Shown here: positions 1-8,438 of the stretch, piece by piece
How positions within the stretch are numbered: the first letter of the stretch is position 1
Layout of the letters: the number at the start of each line of letters is the position of its first letter
Source: Methanothermobacter sp.
Lineage (GTDB): Archaea; Methanobacteriota; Methanobacteria; Methanobacteriales; Methanothermobacteraceae
NCBI RefSeq assembly: GCF_030055435.1
Contig: NZ_JASFYG010000008.1
Span: 1-45,130 of the forward strand
Length of the DNA: 45,130 nt
Reading direction: 5' to 3'
Made by a program: the position numbers and the translations under genes
Notes under the pieces: generated by a model
What the model was told of the DNA's origin: nothing
Databases searched by the model: none
The model's input: only the letters and a program-made list of their open reading frames with translations

Positions 1-575
1 GTATACGCAGGGAACTGGATGAGCCGGAGATCCTCAGGGCAGAGTTCAGGGCCATAAAGAAACTCCACGAGCAGGGCTACACCAACATAGGCATAATGAT
101 ACCCCTCGTACAGCACCCTGATGAACTCAGGAAGGCCAAGAGGATAGCAGAGGAGGCGGGCCTTAAGCCCCACAGGGACGTTGAATTCGGTATCATGGTG
201 GAGACACCTGCGGCGGCACTCATAATCGAGGACTTCATTGAAGAGGGCATCGACTTTGTGAGCTTCGGTACAAATGACCTCACCCAGTACACCCTTGCAA
301 TAGACAGGAACAATGAACACGTGGCAGACCTCTACACAGAGGGCCACCCCGCGGTCCTCAAACTCATTGAGAGGGTTATAAAGAAATGCAATGAGGCAGG
401 GGTTAAAACCAGTATCTGTGGCCAGGCAGGAAGCATCCCGCGGATAGTTGAGAAACTGGTGGAGCTCGGGATAAGCAGTGTATCCGCCAACACAGATGCG
501 GTTGCCGAGGTGAGGAAGACCGTTGCAAGGGCAGAACAGAGGCTCCTCCTTAAGGCGGCAAGGAAACTTCTCTAA
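1..575 (+). CDS. ppsA: Phosphoenolpyruvate synthase, C-terminal part (5' truncated by window)
   Basis: The reading frame is already open at base 3, so this is the last ~190 residues of a longer protein. The sequence contains the PEP-utilising enzyme TIM-barrel signatures: a GIMVETPAAAL segment, then SFGTNDLTQYTLAIDR, then the SICGQAG loop that carries the catalytic cysteine in this family. PEP synthase converts pyruvate, ATP and water to PEP, AMP and phosphate, which is gluconeogenic in an autotrophic methanogen. Pyruvate phosphate dikinase shares these motifs but is less usual in this lineage. The stop at 573-575 is followed by a T-run (580-585) that probably terminates transcription. Confidence 0.93.
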   Translation, partial: IRRELDEPEILRAEFRAIKKLHEQGYTNIGIMIPLVQHPDELRKAKRIAEEAGLKPHRDVEFGIMVETPAAALIIEDFIEEGIDFVSFGTNDLTQYTLAIDRNNEHVADLYTEGHPAVLKLIERVIKKCNEAGVKTSICGQAGSIPRIVEKLVELGISSVSANTDAVAEVRKTVARAEQRLLLKAARKLL

Positions 576-586
576 AACCTTTTTTC

Positions 587-596
587 ACATATAAAT
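587..596 (+). promoter_or_regulatory. Archaeal TATA box for a (near-)leaderless mfnA transcript
   Basis: ACATATAAAT is centred about 25 bases upstream of the ATG at 616. Archaeal transcription starts about 23-27 bases after the TATA centre, so the mRNA should begin at or next to the start codon. This fits the absence of a Shine-Dalgarno motif before 616. Position is inferred from spacing only. Confidence 0.55.
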
Positions 597-615
597 TAAT
601 TTTCTGGGCGTAAAA

Positions 616-1761
616 ATGGATGAAAAGGGCCTCCCTGAGGAAAGGGTCCTCGAACTTCTTGAGGAATTCAGGTCAAGGGACATGACCTACACCTCAGGCA
701 GAATACTTGGATCCATGTGCACATCATCACACCCCCTTGCAAGGAGGGTTTACTGTGACTTCCTGGAGTCCAACCTTGGCGACCCAGGACTCTTCAGGGG
801 AACCAGGGAACTTGAATCCCGCGTTATAGGAATGCTGGGGGAACTCCTATCAGAACCCGCTGCAGCGGGCCACATAATAACAGGGGGCACCGAGGCCAAC
901 CTCATGGCCATGAGGGCCGCCAGGAACATGGCTGGAGCTGATAAACCCGAGATAATAGTCCCCAAATCAGCCCATTTCTCCTTCAGAAAGGCCTCGGATA
1001 TAATGGGTCTTGAACTCAGGGAGGCGGAGCTGGACAGGGACTACCGGGTCGATGTGGGGTCCGTCAGGGAGATGATATCAGATAATACCGTGGCCATCGT
1101 AGGGGTTGCAGGGACAACTGAACTCGGGAGGATAGACCCCATAGCCGAGCTCTCAGATATATGCATTGAGGAGGGCATCCACCTCCACGTGGACGCGGCA
1201 TTCGGGGGATTCATAATACCCTTCCTACGGGATGCTGGTTTTGAACTCCCTGAATTTGACTTTAAACTTCCGGGTGTATCGTCCATCACCATAGACCCCC
1301 ATAAGATGGGCCTTGCCCCGATACCCAGTGGCTGCATACTCTTCAGGGACGAAACCTACCTGGACGCCATGAGCATAGAGACCCCCTACCTCACAGAGAA
1401 GCAGCAGTCAACGATAGTCGGCACAAGGACAGGTGCCTCCGCAGCTGCAACATGGGCGGTCCTCAAGCACATGGGTCGCAGCGGGTACCGTGAACTCGCC
1501 CTGAGGGTGATGGATGTAACCTCCAGATTAAACGAGGGCCTTAAGGATCTTGGATATGAACCGGTAATTGAACCGGAACTCAACATAGTCGCATTCAATC
1601 ACCCATCCATGAGTCCAGAGAAACTTGCCTCCAGACTCGAGGAGATGGGATGGGCAGTCTCTGTATCAGCATGCCCACCAGCCATAAGGGTTGTTGTCAT
1701 GCCCCACATCAAGGCGGAGCACATTGAACTATTCCTTGAGGACCTCAAAACCCTTATTTAG
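616..1761 (+). CDS. mfnA: L-tyrosine/L-aspartate decarboxylase MfnA (PLP-dependent)
   Basis: A 381-residue group II PLP-dependent decarboxylase. Visible signatures are [18 protein letters not shown] (cofactor-binding region), HVDAAFGGF with the aspartate that contacts the PLP ring nitrogen, and [17 protein letters not shown], where the lysine after DPH forms the Schiff base. In methanogens the family makes tyramine for the methanofuran side chain; some members also decarboxylate aspartate to beta-alanine for coenzyme A. Length matches the archaeal family. It is the first gene after the ppsA terminator, with its own TATA box, so it is probably transcribed alone. Confidence 0.92.
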   Translation: MDEKGLPEERVLELLEEFRSRDMTYTSGRILGSMCTSSHPLARRVYCDFLESNLGDPGLFRGTRELESRVIGMLGELLSEPAAAGHIITGGTEANLMAMRAARNMAGADKPEIIVPKSAHFSFRKASDIMGLELREAELDRDYRVDVGSVREMISDNTVAIVGVAGTTELGRIDPIAELSDICIEEGIHLHVDAAFGGFIIPFLRDAGFELPEFDFKLPGVSSITIDPHKMGLAPIPSGCILFRDETYLDAMSIETPYLTEKQQSTIVGTRTGASAAATWAVLKHMGRSGYRELALRVMDVTSRLNEGLKDLGYEPVIEPELNIVAFNHPSMSPEKLASRLEEMGWAVSVSACPPAIRVVVMPHIKAEHIELFLEDLKTLI

Positions 1762-1853
1762 AAAAAATTAAAGTTGATATCTCTGTAGATCTTAAAGATC
1801 TTTGAACCTAAGATTTGTTCCTGGTGATTATAAGGATATCTGCAGCCTTTTAA

Positions 1854-2366
1854 ATGATGGATGGTAGTAATATGAGGATATCTACACCAACAACGAGAAG
1901 GGAACTTGAGGAGCTCAGTCCCGGAGACTGTGTTATCATAGATGGTATCATATACACTGGAAGGGACGCTGCGCTCCCTAAACTTGTGGCTGCCCTCAAG
2001 AGGGGTGAGGAGCCATTTGATGTGAGGGGTGCTGCGATAATGCACACAGCAGTAAGCCCGGCCGGAATAGCCCCCACAAGCAGTAACAAGGAGGACATAG
2101 AGGAGAGCATGCCTTACCTGGCATCAAGGGGTGTGCTGGTCCATATAGGTAAGGGAAAACTTAAGGATGAAACCGTGAGGGCACTTGGTGATGCCGGGGC
2201 GGTTTTCGTTGTAACACCACCTGTCGCGGCACTCCTCACAAGCCGTATTAAATCAAGAAGAGTCGCTGCATTTGAGGAGGAGGGTATGGAGGCCATCTTT
2301 GAGCTCAGAGTCCAGGGGATCCCCGGTATAGTGGCGGCAGCCGGCGGAAGGTCAGTCTACGATTGA
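1854..2366 (+). CDS. Fumarate hydratase class I / tartrate dehydratase, beta subunit
   Basis: 170 residues matching the C-terminal (beta) half of class I iron-sulfur fumarases: the ITGRDAA-like segment reads IYTGRDAALPKLV, followed by GAAIMHTAVSPAGIAPTSSNK and GIPGIVAAAGGRSVYD at the C-terminus. The [4Fe-4S] cluster-bearing alpha subunit is not in this window, so this is a split enzyme with its partner elsewhere. In methanogens it hydrates fumarate in the incomplete reductive TCA branch. ATG codons at 1854, 1857 and 1872 are all possible starts; a TATA-like ATTATAAGG at 1828-1836 favours a short leader and a start at 1854/1857. A tartrate-dehydratase specificity cannot be excluded. Confidence 0.88.
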   Translation: MMDGSNMRISTPTTRRELEELSPGDCVIIDGIIYTGRDAALPKLVAALKRGEEPFDVRGAAIMHTAVSPAGIAPTSSNKEDIEESMPYLASRGVLVHIGKGKLKDETVRALGDAGAVFVVTPPVAALLTSRIKSRRVAAFEEEGMEAIFELRVQGIPGIVAAAGGRSVYD

Positions 2367-2453
2367 TCAGTTAATCCAGCCATTATTTTTTTTCTGGATA
2401 AGTTCATTCTGTGGCTGGGATATAAGTCCCCACCACCATAGGTTTATTGTTAT

Positions 2454-3083
2454 CTATTCTGATGGCCTTCCAAATGCAAGGTCCCCGGCATCCCCCAGTC
2501 CCGGTACAATGTAGCCCCTGTCGTTGAGTTCATCCTCAACACTGCAAGTGTAGACCTCCATACCCAATTCAAGGACCCTCTCAAGGCCGGGCCTTGAGGA
2601 TATAACATTGAATAGGACGGTCCTCTCAGGTGTGCCGTATGCCTCAAGGGCCTCAAGGATCCCCATAACCGTGTTACCAGTTGCAAGCATGGGGTCAGCT
2701 ATCACCATTATCTTACCATCCAGTTCAGGGACCCTCAGGTAGTCGACTGAAACATTGAAGGGAGGATCATCTGACCTGCAGGCCCCAACTATACCCTGTT
2801 CTGCCTCGGGGAAAACCCTCATAACGCCCTCTGTGAATGGAAGTGATGCCCTGAGGATGCTCAGCACAACGATCCTGTTTCTATCTGTGATCTCAACACC
2901 CGATGCAACCCCCAGTGGTGTTTCAACATCAACCTCACGCCACCTGAGGGTATCTGCGAATTCATAGGCCAAGTAGCGGCCTATATCAGATATGCCCTTC
3001 CTGAAACTGGCGGGGTCAATCCCCCTCCTCCTTATACCCGTTAGAATCTCCCTTACAACCAGGTTATCTATCACCCTGAGCAT
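2454..3083 (-). CDS. upp: Uracil phosphoribosyltransferase
   Basis: Converts uracil and PRPP to UMP in pyrimidine salvage. The PRPP-binding loop is clear (IMVIADPMLATGNTVMGILE), as is the uracil-binding C-terminal stretch (DRGYIVPGLGDAGDLAFG). The frame runs up to 3104, but ATG 3083 has the best Shine-Dalgarno (GAGGTG six bases upstream) and starts MLRVIDNLVV, giving 210 residues. It overlaps the end of trm56 by 20 bases, so the two are almost certainly cotranscribed and translationally coupled. Confidence 0.93.
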   Translation of the reverse strand: MLRVIDNLVVREILTGIRRRGIDPASFRKGISDIGRYLAYEFADTLRWREVDVETPLGVASGVEITDRNRIVVLSILRASLPFTEGVMRVFPEAEQGIVGACRSDDPPFNVSVDYLRVPELDGKIMVIADPMLATGNTVMGILEALEAYGTPERTVLFNVISSRPGLERVLELGMEVYTCSVEDELNDRGYIVPGLGDAGDLAFGRPSE

Positions 3084-3621
3084 CAGCATCACCTCTCCTC
3101 TCAATCAATTTCTTTCCGCGGGCCTGGGGCACAATCTCTATCATGGGGTTCTCAAACTTGAGGTCGAATTCGGCTCCATCAAGGAGCATGTGGAGGAAGA
3201 CTGCAAGGGATGAGACCTCTGAGTGGGGCTGATTCGTCACCCCAACATTGTAATCTGCAAGCCTGTAGACCTTCCCGGGGACCCTAGCGCCCCCCACAAC
3301 CACGAGTTTACCTGCTGGACTTTCCCTTAGATCAGGTATAACGTCCCTTGCAGGTAGACCATACATTGTGAGGTGCACAACCTCCCCACCCCTCTTCTTC
3401 CAGGACTCAATGACGCCCTGCCAGTTTCTCCTGTAACTCACCCTGAAGGGTCCGCCCCACCTCTTAACAACATCATCAACGCCCTCCATGAGTTTCGGGT
3501 CCTCCTCACCACTAAGTATGACCTCAGATGCCCCGAAGGCCCTTGCGGTGAGGCACACGTGTGTCGTGATCCTCGCATCCCGTGACTTCCTGTGACCTAA
3601 CCTTAAAACCCTGATATCCAT
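3064..3621 (-). CDS. trm56: tRNA (cytidine(56)-2'-O)-methyltransferase, SPOUT family
   Basis: 185 residues starting MDIRVLRLGHRKSRDARITT, the typical N-terminus of archaeal aTrm56, which methylates the 2'-hydroxyl of C56 in the T-loop of tRNA. The SPOUT trefoil-knot S-adenosylmethionine site is seen as HLTMYGLPARD and KLVVVGGARVPG, with YNVGVTNQPHSEVSSLA following. In most archaea this enzyme replaces the box C/D guide used for C56. GGAGGT lies six bases before ATG 3621. It leads a two-gene unit with upp. Confidence 0.93.
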   Translation of the reverse strand: MDIRVLRLGHRKSRDARITTHVCLTARAFGASEVILSGEEDPKLMEGVDDVVKRWGGPFRVSYRRNWQGVIESWKKRGGEVVHLTMYGLPARDVIPDLRESPAGKLVVVGGARVPGKVYRLADYNVGVTNQPHSEVSSLAVFLHMLLDGAEFDLKFENPMIEIVPQARGKKLIERRGDADAQGDR

Positions 3622-3649
3622 TATATGACCTCCCTAAATCAGTATAAAA

Positions 3650-4393
3650 TTATGTTAACTGGATGGCCGCAGCAATCCCCAGGAGACCAGTCATCCTCCC
3701 AATCTCATTTGAGGCCCCGAGAACATCACCTGTGCTCCAGTAGAAGTTTCTCCTCGCGGTAAATCCTATGAATACTCCCGAGGCAGCGGCCACGGCAACA
3801 CCAACAGCCCCCGGGATCCCCAGTAACAGGTAGGCTGCAGCTGACCAGAGGAACCACACAGGCGCGATGAGAGGGCTCCTGGCCGCAATTATAAAGTGCC
3901 TCCCTGTGCCACTGTCAAGGGGCCTTGAGACCAGTGCACAGCCAGTAAGGCATATCTTTGCAGAGACCTCTGAAATTAAAAGGCCCTGGAATATGATATC
4001 TGATGGAATGGAATATACTGATGCCACTGTCAGTGAGGAGACCATAATGAGAAGCCCCAGTCCACCGGTACCGATACGGGGGTCCCTCATTATCTCTATC
4101 TTCCTCTCGAAGCTCCCATGGGACATGAGGGCATCACCCATGTCTATGAGACCATCAAGGTGGTGGAAGCCGGTGAACCATATGGCAAGGGCATATGCGG
4201 CACAGGCAACCACCGGGTAGGGGAGTATGAGGGATGCTAAAAGACCCCCTGACCCCACAATGACCCCTATGAGGGCCCCCACAAGTGGCCAGTGTAGTGT
4301 CAGGGAGGCTATCTCCTCAACGGTCGCCTCTGAACCCAGGGGGAATATGGTTGAAAATGATATGAGACCAGCGAATTTCCTCAGAAAATCCAT
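3650..4393 (-). CDS. cobS: Adenosylcobinamide-GDP ribazoletransferase (cobalamin-5'-phosphate synthase)
   Basis: An integral membrane enzyme joining adenosylcobinamide-GDP and alpha-ribazole(-phosphate) in the last steps of cobamide assembly. The CobS metal-binding motif is visible as [20 protein letters not shown], followed by [16 protein letters not shown]; several hydrophobic helices flank it. The frame extends to 4414 (TTG), but ATG 4393 has GGTGG seven bases upstream and is preferred, giving 247 residues. It lies 13 bases after cobZ on the same strand, so two consecutive cobamide steps are in one operon. Confidence 0.94.
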   Translation of the reverse strand: MDFLRKFAGLISFSTIFPLGSEATVEEIASLTLHWPLVGALIGVIVGSGGLLASLILPYPVVACAAYALAIWFTGFHHLDGLIDMGDALMSHGSFERKIEIMRDPRIGTGGLGLLIMVSSLTVASVYSIPSDIIFQGLLISEVSAKICLTGCALVSRPLDSGTGRHFIIAARSPLIAPVWFLWSAAAYLLLGIPGAVGVAVAAASGVFIGFTARRNFYWSTGDVLGASNEIGRMTGLLGIAAAIQLT

Positions 4394-4406
4394 GAAAAAA
4401 CCACCA

Positions 4407-5240
4407 TCACTCAAACAGCCTTGACATGCAGCCTGCTATGAGTCCAGCGACTGCATCATCCACCATGGGTCCGAGTTCCCCTATCACACCCGGTTTCTCC
4501 TCATCGTAGCGCTTGAAGTTGAAGATTGCCTTGGTGCCCGCCACCTGATTGGCAACCGCCATGCCTATCACCTCATCACTGTAGAGGTAGGCCGGGTCAT
4601 CTGTGAGGTCCACTCCAAGAAGCCTCCTTCTTCTGATGTCATCCTCAATATGCAGTGCCGCGGCAAGAAGCACACGAACGTTCAGGTCCCCCAGCGCACG
4701 GTTTATCTCGGAACGCACCCTCTCCCTCAGTTCATCTGTGACCTCAGCTCCAACCACGAGTTCCATACCAGCATCGACCATGGCCTCAGCTGTCACACCA
4801 TGCAGCTCCAGGAGTTCCTCAACCCCCGGGCCCTCAAGGAGTAACCTCTGAGACGAAAGCCTCAGGGACTTCCTTAAGTCAGGTGCACGGAAGCCGTCAT
4901 CACCGGGCATGGAGACCACGGTTACCCTCGGCTCCAGGATTTCTGTGAGTAACCCCAGCGCCAATGTTATCTCCCTTACAGCAAGCTGCAGGATTTCAGG
5001 TATGCGGTCACCGCACCGCTCCCCACAGACCACGAGGACGTGGAGGAAATCTCCAGCAGAGAATACCGAGAGCACGTTACCCGCACATGTAACCTCAGGG
5101 GGGCCTGGGAGTTCGAGGGTAACCTCAGTGGATGTGCTGATGGTTCCTGAGGCAGCCACAAGCCCGGATTCTGCCCTCACCCTCACAAGATCAGATTCGA
5201 TTACAACCTCTGCACCGTTAAGATTTAACTTTTCATTCAA
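4407..5240 (-). CDS. cobZ: CobZ-type alpha-ribazole-5'-phosphate phosphatase with an extra N-terminal domain
   Basis: The C-terminal ~150 residues match archaeal CobZ, a phosphatase of the PgpA-like family that dephosphorylates alpha-ribazole phosphate or the cobamide phosphate. Visible landmarks are [38 protein letters not shown] and the terminal [13 protein letters not shown]. The first ~130 residues are not CobZ. They may be a diverged CbiZ (adenosylcobinamide amidohydrolase)-like domain, since a related CbiZ-CobZ fusion (CbiS) is known in another methanogen, but I cannot see CbiZ catalytic motifs. The start is probably TTG 5240, with GGTGA five bases upstream, rather than GTG 5249, which overlaps that motif. 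cobS follows directly. Confidence 0.8.
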   Translation of the reverse strand: MNEKLNLNGAEVVIESDLVRVRAESGLVAASGTISTSTEVTLELPGPPEVTCAGNVLSVFSAGDFLHVLVVCGERCGDRIPEILQLAVREITLALGLLTEILEPRVTVVSMPGDDGFRAPDLRKSLRLSSQRLLLEGPGVEELLELHGVTAEAMVDAGMELVVGAEVTDELRERVRSEINRALGDLNVRVLLAAALHIEDDIRRRRLLGVDLTDDPAYLYSDEVIGMAVANQVAGTKAIFNFKRYDEEKPGVIGELGPMVDDAVAGLIAGCMSRLFE

Positions 5241-5365
5241 GGGCTTCACCTTCAGATAAGCAGCGTTATTCTATGGGATTCATTATCTGCACCCAGTATC
5301 AGTACAGTTCTCTTCCTCATCAGATTTATTATCTACACACCACATATCTATATAGGGTGATATTA

Positions 5366-5698
5366 ATGAAGGTGCATCTACGGGTATTCGTGGAGGTTGA
5401 GAACCTGGGCCGCGTCATGAACATACTGGCAGATGAGGGCGTCACAGGCTTCTACATAGTTGAATACAAGGGCGTCTCCCCAACAGAGTGGAGGGGATTC
5501 TCAATCAAGGAGGACCCCAAGTCAGCAATCTCACTCATACATGACTATGCAAGGGACGCGGTCCTGGTATGCTCGGTGGTTGACGAGGAGCTCGTTGACC
5601 CCATCGTGGCCAGGTTCAGCAGGGAGCTTGGTGATGAGAAGTACACCATAATAGAGATACCCATAAGGAGAATAATAGTCAATTCACCACCAGAGTGA
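5366..5698 (+). CDS. PII-like (MJ1244-type) ferredoxin-fold regulatory protein
   Basis: 110 residues beginning [19 protein letters not shown]. The alternation of beta strands and helices, and the segment [21 protein letters not shown], resemble the PII-like proteins of archaea (MJ1244 family), which probably bind a small molecule rather than regulating nitrogen. Start chosen at ATG 5366 because GGGTGA (5355-5360) lies five bases upstream; the in-frame extension to 5273 has no support. It is followed 16 bases later by larC, and the two are likely cotranscribed, but no functional link is established. Confidence 0.75.
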   Translation: MKVHLRVFVEVENLGRVMNILADEGVTGFYIVEYKGVSPTEWRGFSIKEDPKSAISLIHDYARDAVLVCSVVDEELVDPIVARFSRELGDEKYTIIEIPIRRIIVNSPPE

Positions 5699-5714
5699 TC
5701 CAGACGGTGCTTGA

Positions 5715-6926
5715 ATGGTAACGGTCATAGACCCCCAGCTTGCAGGGGTATCAGGTAACATGATGGTTGGGGCCCTCATAGACCTGGGGGCCCACCCTGA
5801 GAGGACAGCGGAGGTCATGGAGGAGGCGGCATCCCACTTTGGGGGGGCCAGCGTGGAGGTTTCAGAGGTTAAGAGGTCAGGCCTCAGGGCAACCCACGTG
5901 GATGTGAGGGCAGACGACTCCCTCAGCATAGGCTACATGGAATTTTTAAAGCGCCTTGAGAGGATCAGCCATCCGGGTATTGATGATGAGATGCTCTCAA
6001 TGGCAAGGGCAGTGTTCCATACCATGGCACAGGCAGAGGCCACGGTTCATGGCGTGAAACTGGATGATGTCCACTTCCATGAAGTTGGGGCCGCTGATGC
6101 AGTTGCAGATGTCCTTGGGACTGTATTTGCCTACTTTGACCTCAACCTTCAGAGGGATACGGTCTACACGCTACCTGTGGCGGTTGGGGGAGGTACAGTG
6201 AGCGGTGCCCATGGAAAGACACCTGTCCCTGCACCGGCAACAGTTGAGATACTCAGGGGGTTCCCTGTGAATGGAGGGCCGGTTGAGATGGAACTTGCAA
6301 CACCCACAGGGGCCGCGCTCCTTGTTAACATGGTTAGGGGATACAGGAGGTTCTATCCTTCAATGGAGATCCAGGCCACCGGTTACGGTGCAGGGGACAT
6401 GGACCCTGATTTCCCGAATGTCCTGAGGGTGGTGAGGGGCTCAGAGGCGGTGCACCATGACATGGTAACGCTACTTGAGACCAATGTGGATCACCTCAGC
6501 GGGGAGGTCCTGGGTAACCTCTTCGAGAGTCTCATGGATGCAGGTGCCCTTGACGTTACACTCACACCGGTTATAATGAAGAAAAACCGTCCAGGACAGC
6601 TAATAAGGGTCATATGCAGGGAAAATGACCATGAAATGATACTTAAACACCTATTCTCTGAGACAGGAACACTTGGTGTGAGGATATTCCCCCAGGTTCA
6701 CAGGGGCGTCCTTGAGAGGAGAATCATGGAGGCAGAGGTTGATATAAAGGGGAGAAGAAGGGCCAGGTTCAAGGTGGGCCTCCTGGGTTCAAGGGTTGTG
6801 AATGCAAGGATAGAATACGAGGATGCAAGGAGGATATCACTTGAGACAGGGATACCCCTCAGGGATGTCATGGAAATGGCCGAGAAACAGTTCAGAGATT
6901 TCATGAAGAATAATGATAAAGAATAA
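5715..6926 (+). CDS. larC: LarC-family protein (nickel-pincer cofactor biosynthesis, DUF111)
   Basis: 403 residues, full length for the family. Recognisable LarC signatures are the N-terminal IDPQLAGVSGNMMVGALIDLGA, DDVHFHEVGAADAVADVLG, and GAHGKTPVPAPATVEILRG, followed by MELATPTGAALL. LarC inserts nickel into the pyridinium-dithiocarboxylate pincer cofactor of lactate racemase; here the gene is one uninterrupted frame, unlike the frameshift-coupled larC of some lactobacilli. No larA, larB or larE is nearby, so the partner enzyme in this organism is unknown. GGTG (5706-5709) lies five bases before ATG 5715. Confidence 0.88.
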   Translation: MVTVIDPQLAGVSGNMMVGALIDLGAHPERTAEVMEEAASHFGGASVEVSEVKRSGLRATHVDVRADDSLSIGYMEFLKRLERISHPGIDDEMLSMARAVFHTMAQAEATVHGVKLDDVHFHEVGAADAVADVLGTVFAYFDLNLQRDTVYTLPVAVGGGTVSGAHGKTPVPAPATVEILRGFPVNGGPVEMELATPTGAALLVNMVRGYRRFYPSMEIQATGYGAGDMDPDFPNVLRVVRGSEAVHHDMVTLLETNVDHLSGEVLGNLFESLMDAGALDVTLTPVIMKKNRPGQLIRVICRENDHEMILKHLFSETGTLGVRIFPQVHRGVLERRIMEAEVDIKGRRRARFKVGLLGSRVVNARIEYEDARRISLETGIPLRDVMEMAEKQFRDFMKNNDKE

Positions 6927-6984
6927 CATAATAGATGGGAAAATCTGAGATGAGAATGTCAATAAGAACATAGGGAGGCTTCTG

Positions 6985-7044
6985 ATGATTAGGTTGATGA
7001 GCATACTGGTAAACATAGGATCTGGGGAGATCTGGAATGAGTAG
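6985..7044 (+). other. Possible 19-residue leader ORF, partial duplicate of the queC 5' end
   Basis: ATG 6985 has a strong GGAGG (6974-6978) six bases upstream and encodes MIRLMSILVNIGSGEIWNE before stopping inside the queC start region (8-base overlap). Both its DNA and peptide resemble the beginning of queC (MSRAISILSAGMDS), 52 bases downstream and in another frame. It may be a remnant of a short tandem duplication that now serves as a translationally coupled leader, or simply chance. No expression evidence can be seen. Confidence 0.35.
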
Positions 7045-7708
7045 GGCGATCAGCATACTGTCAGCTGGCATGGACTCTGCAGTTGCAACAGCACTGCTAG
7101 CATCTGAATATGAGATCCACGCTTTAACATTCGATTACGGCCAGAGAAGTGCCGCAATGGAGATTGAACACGCCAGGAAACTTTCGAAGCACCTTGGCAT
7201 TGAACACACAATCATTGAACTCCCCTGGCTTGGAAGACTTGGTGGTTCCGCCCTCACAGCGGGGGGTGAGATACCCTCACCGGCAGATCTTGATGACAGG
7301 GAGGAGTGCCTTGAGACGGCAAGGATGGTCTGGGTACCCGGGAGGAACATAGTCTTCACAGCCATTGGTGTTTCCTTTGCAGAGGCCTTGGATGCAGATG
7401 CGGTTATAGTGGGGTGGGACCTTGAGGAGGCCGAGACCTTCCCTGATAACTCCGCAGAGTTCCTTGATGCATTCAACAGGCTCCTGGGTATAGGTACGCT
7501 CCGGGGTGTTGAGGTGAGGGCGCCACTTATAGGTATGACCAAGAGGGAGATCGTTGAGGTTGGCTCTGCTCTGGGTCTGCCCTTTGAGTTGACCTACTCA
7601 TGTTACACTGGAGGTGAGGTCCACTGTGGTGTCTGCGAGTCCTGCCTGAGGAGGAAGAGGGCCTTCAAACTTGCAGGTGTTGAGGATCCCACAGAATACC
7701 TTGAATAG
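7037..7708 (+). CDS. queC: 7-cyano-7-deazaguanine synthase QueC
   Basis: 223 residues. It converts 7-carboxy-7-deazaguanine to preQ0 with ATP and ammonia; in archaea preQ0 is inserted at G15 of tRNA and becomes archaeosine. The PP-loop ATP site reads LSAGMDSAVA (an alanine where SGG is commonest), followed by WVPGRNIVF and ADAVIVGWDLEEAETFPD. The C-terminal zinc site is intact: Cys in SCYTGG, then CGVCESC. A GGGGAG lies about seven bases before ATG 7037. No other archaeosine genes are nearby. Confidence 0.93.
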   Translation: MSRAISILSAGMDSAVATALLASEYEIHALTFDYGQRSAAMEIEHARKLSKHLGIEHTIIELPWLGRLGGSALTAGGEIPSPADLDDREECLETARMVWVPGRNIVFTAIGVSFAEALDADAVIVGWDLEEAETFPDNSAEFLDAFNRLLGIGTLRGVEVRAPLIGMTKREIVEVGSALGLPFELTYSCYTGGEVHCGVCESCLRRKRAFKLAGVEDPTEYLE

Positions 7709-7792
7709 AGGGTTGCCCCTCACACTGGCGGCTTATTATAGTTTTTTCCTGACCATAGACTTTTTAACTTTGGGAAGTTGGAGGAGCATCTG

Positions 7793-8269
7793 TTTTTCTT
7801 AACGCGTACCGCTTACCTTAACGGGGCCGCACTGCTTTCAGTAATTCTTAAAAACCCCTTCCTGGCATTTATCCTCATGTCTGCTGACATGCTTGTAGAG
7901 TCCATCTTCCTTGGCTTTGCTGGCTTAACATTGGCGCAAACATGATCGGTATGGGGGTTCCTAGGTGTTTCCTGGGATTCTACATCTACAGCAGGGCAAC
8001 TGGGGGGGAAAGAGGGTTCTTTCAGGATTCATCGCTGGTTTTGCAGCATATGTGCTGGCAGGTATCCTCACAGGAATCCAGCTTGGGCTGCAGGTGTATT
8101 CCCCATCATGAGGTCAGTGGTGAGCATGGGGATCTATTCAGCAACATGGGGCCTCCTTGAGGGTTTAATCACGGCCGCTGGCTGCATCGTCATGTCATCA
8201 TGGATTGAGCGGATCTGGATCTTCACTGATAGCTCTTTTACAGATTTACCTGAATCAGCTGAATACTGA
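7793..8269 (+). pseudogene. Decayed CbiM-like (cobalt/nickel ECF transporter) pseudogene
   Basis: No intact frame, but three successive frames read as one CbiM-type membrane protein: AYLNGAALLSVILKNPF...ADMLVESIFLGFAG (to about 7925), then NIGANMIGMGVPRCFLGFYIY (about 7928-8030), then GFIAGFAAYVLAGILTGIQ (about 8024-8100), then FPIMRSVVSMGIYSATWGLL and EGLITAAG (about 8099-8190). CbiM proteins carry the same order of segments (LNG, TLGANVFNMG, AGF, EGLIT). At least three frameshifts are needed and the metal-binding N-terminus is missing. The remaining 8270-8438 holds nothing I recognise. Possible relation to lost cobalt uptake near the cobamide genes is inference. Confidence 0.75.
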
Positions 8270-8438
8270 GGTTAGGATAAAGAATAGAGGAGGGATCCTG
8301 AGAAATAGATGAGTGCACTCCCACATGGCCATTAAAGGATGCAGAGGAATCTCCTGGACATAAAAGCAGGTAGGCTCCCAATGAAGCAGAACCTGCGGCG
8401 GTCTGCTATGGCCACGGTGTAATAAAAATGTAAAAATT

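Noticed and set aside
6927-7036. Possible box C/D guide RNA upstream of queC (TGATGA and CTGA motifs)
   Set aside because: Motif order and spacing do not form a proper C-D'-C'-D set.
6985-7044. The queC duplicate as a further ectopic spacer unit
   Set aside because: The period is 52 and copy similarity fades after ~25 bp, leaving an insert of only about 27 bp; does not fit the array geometry.
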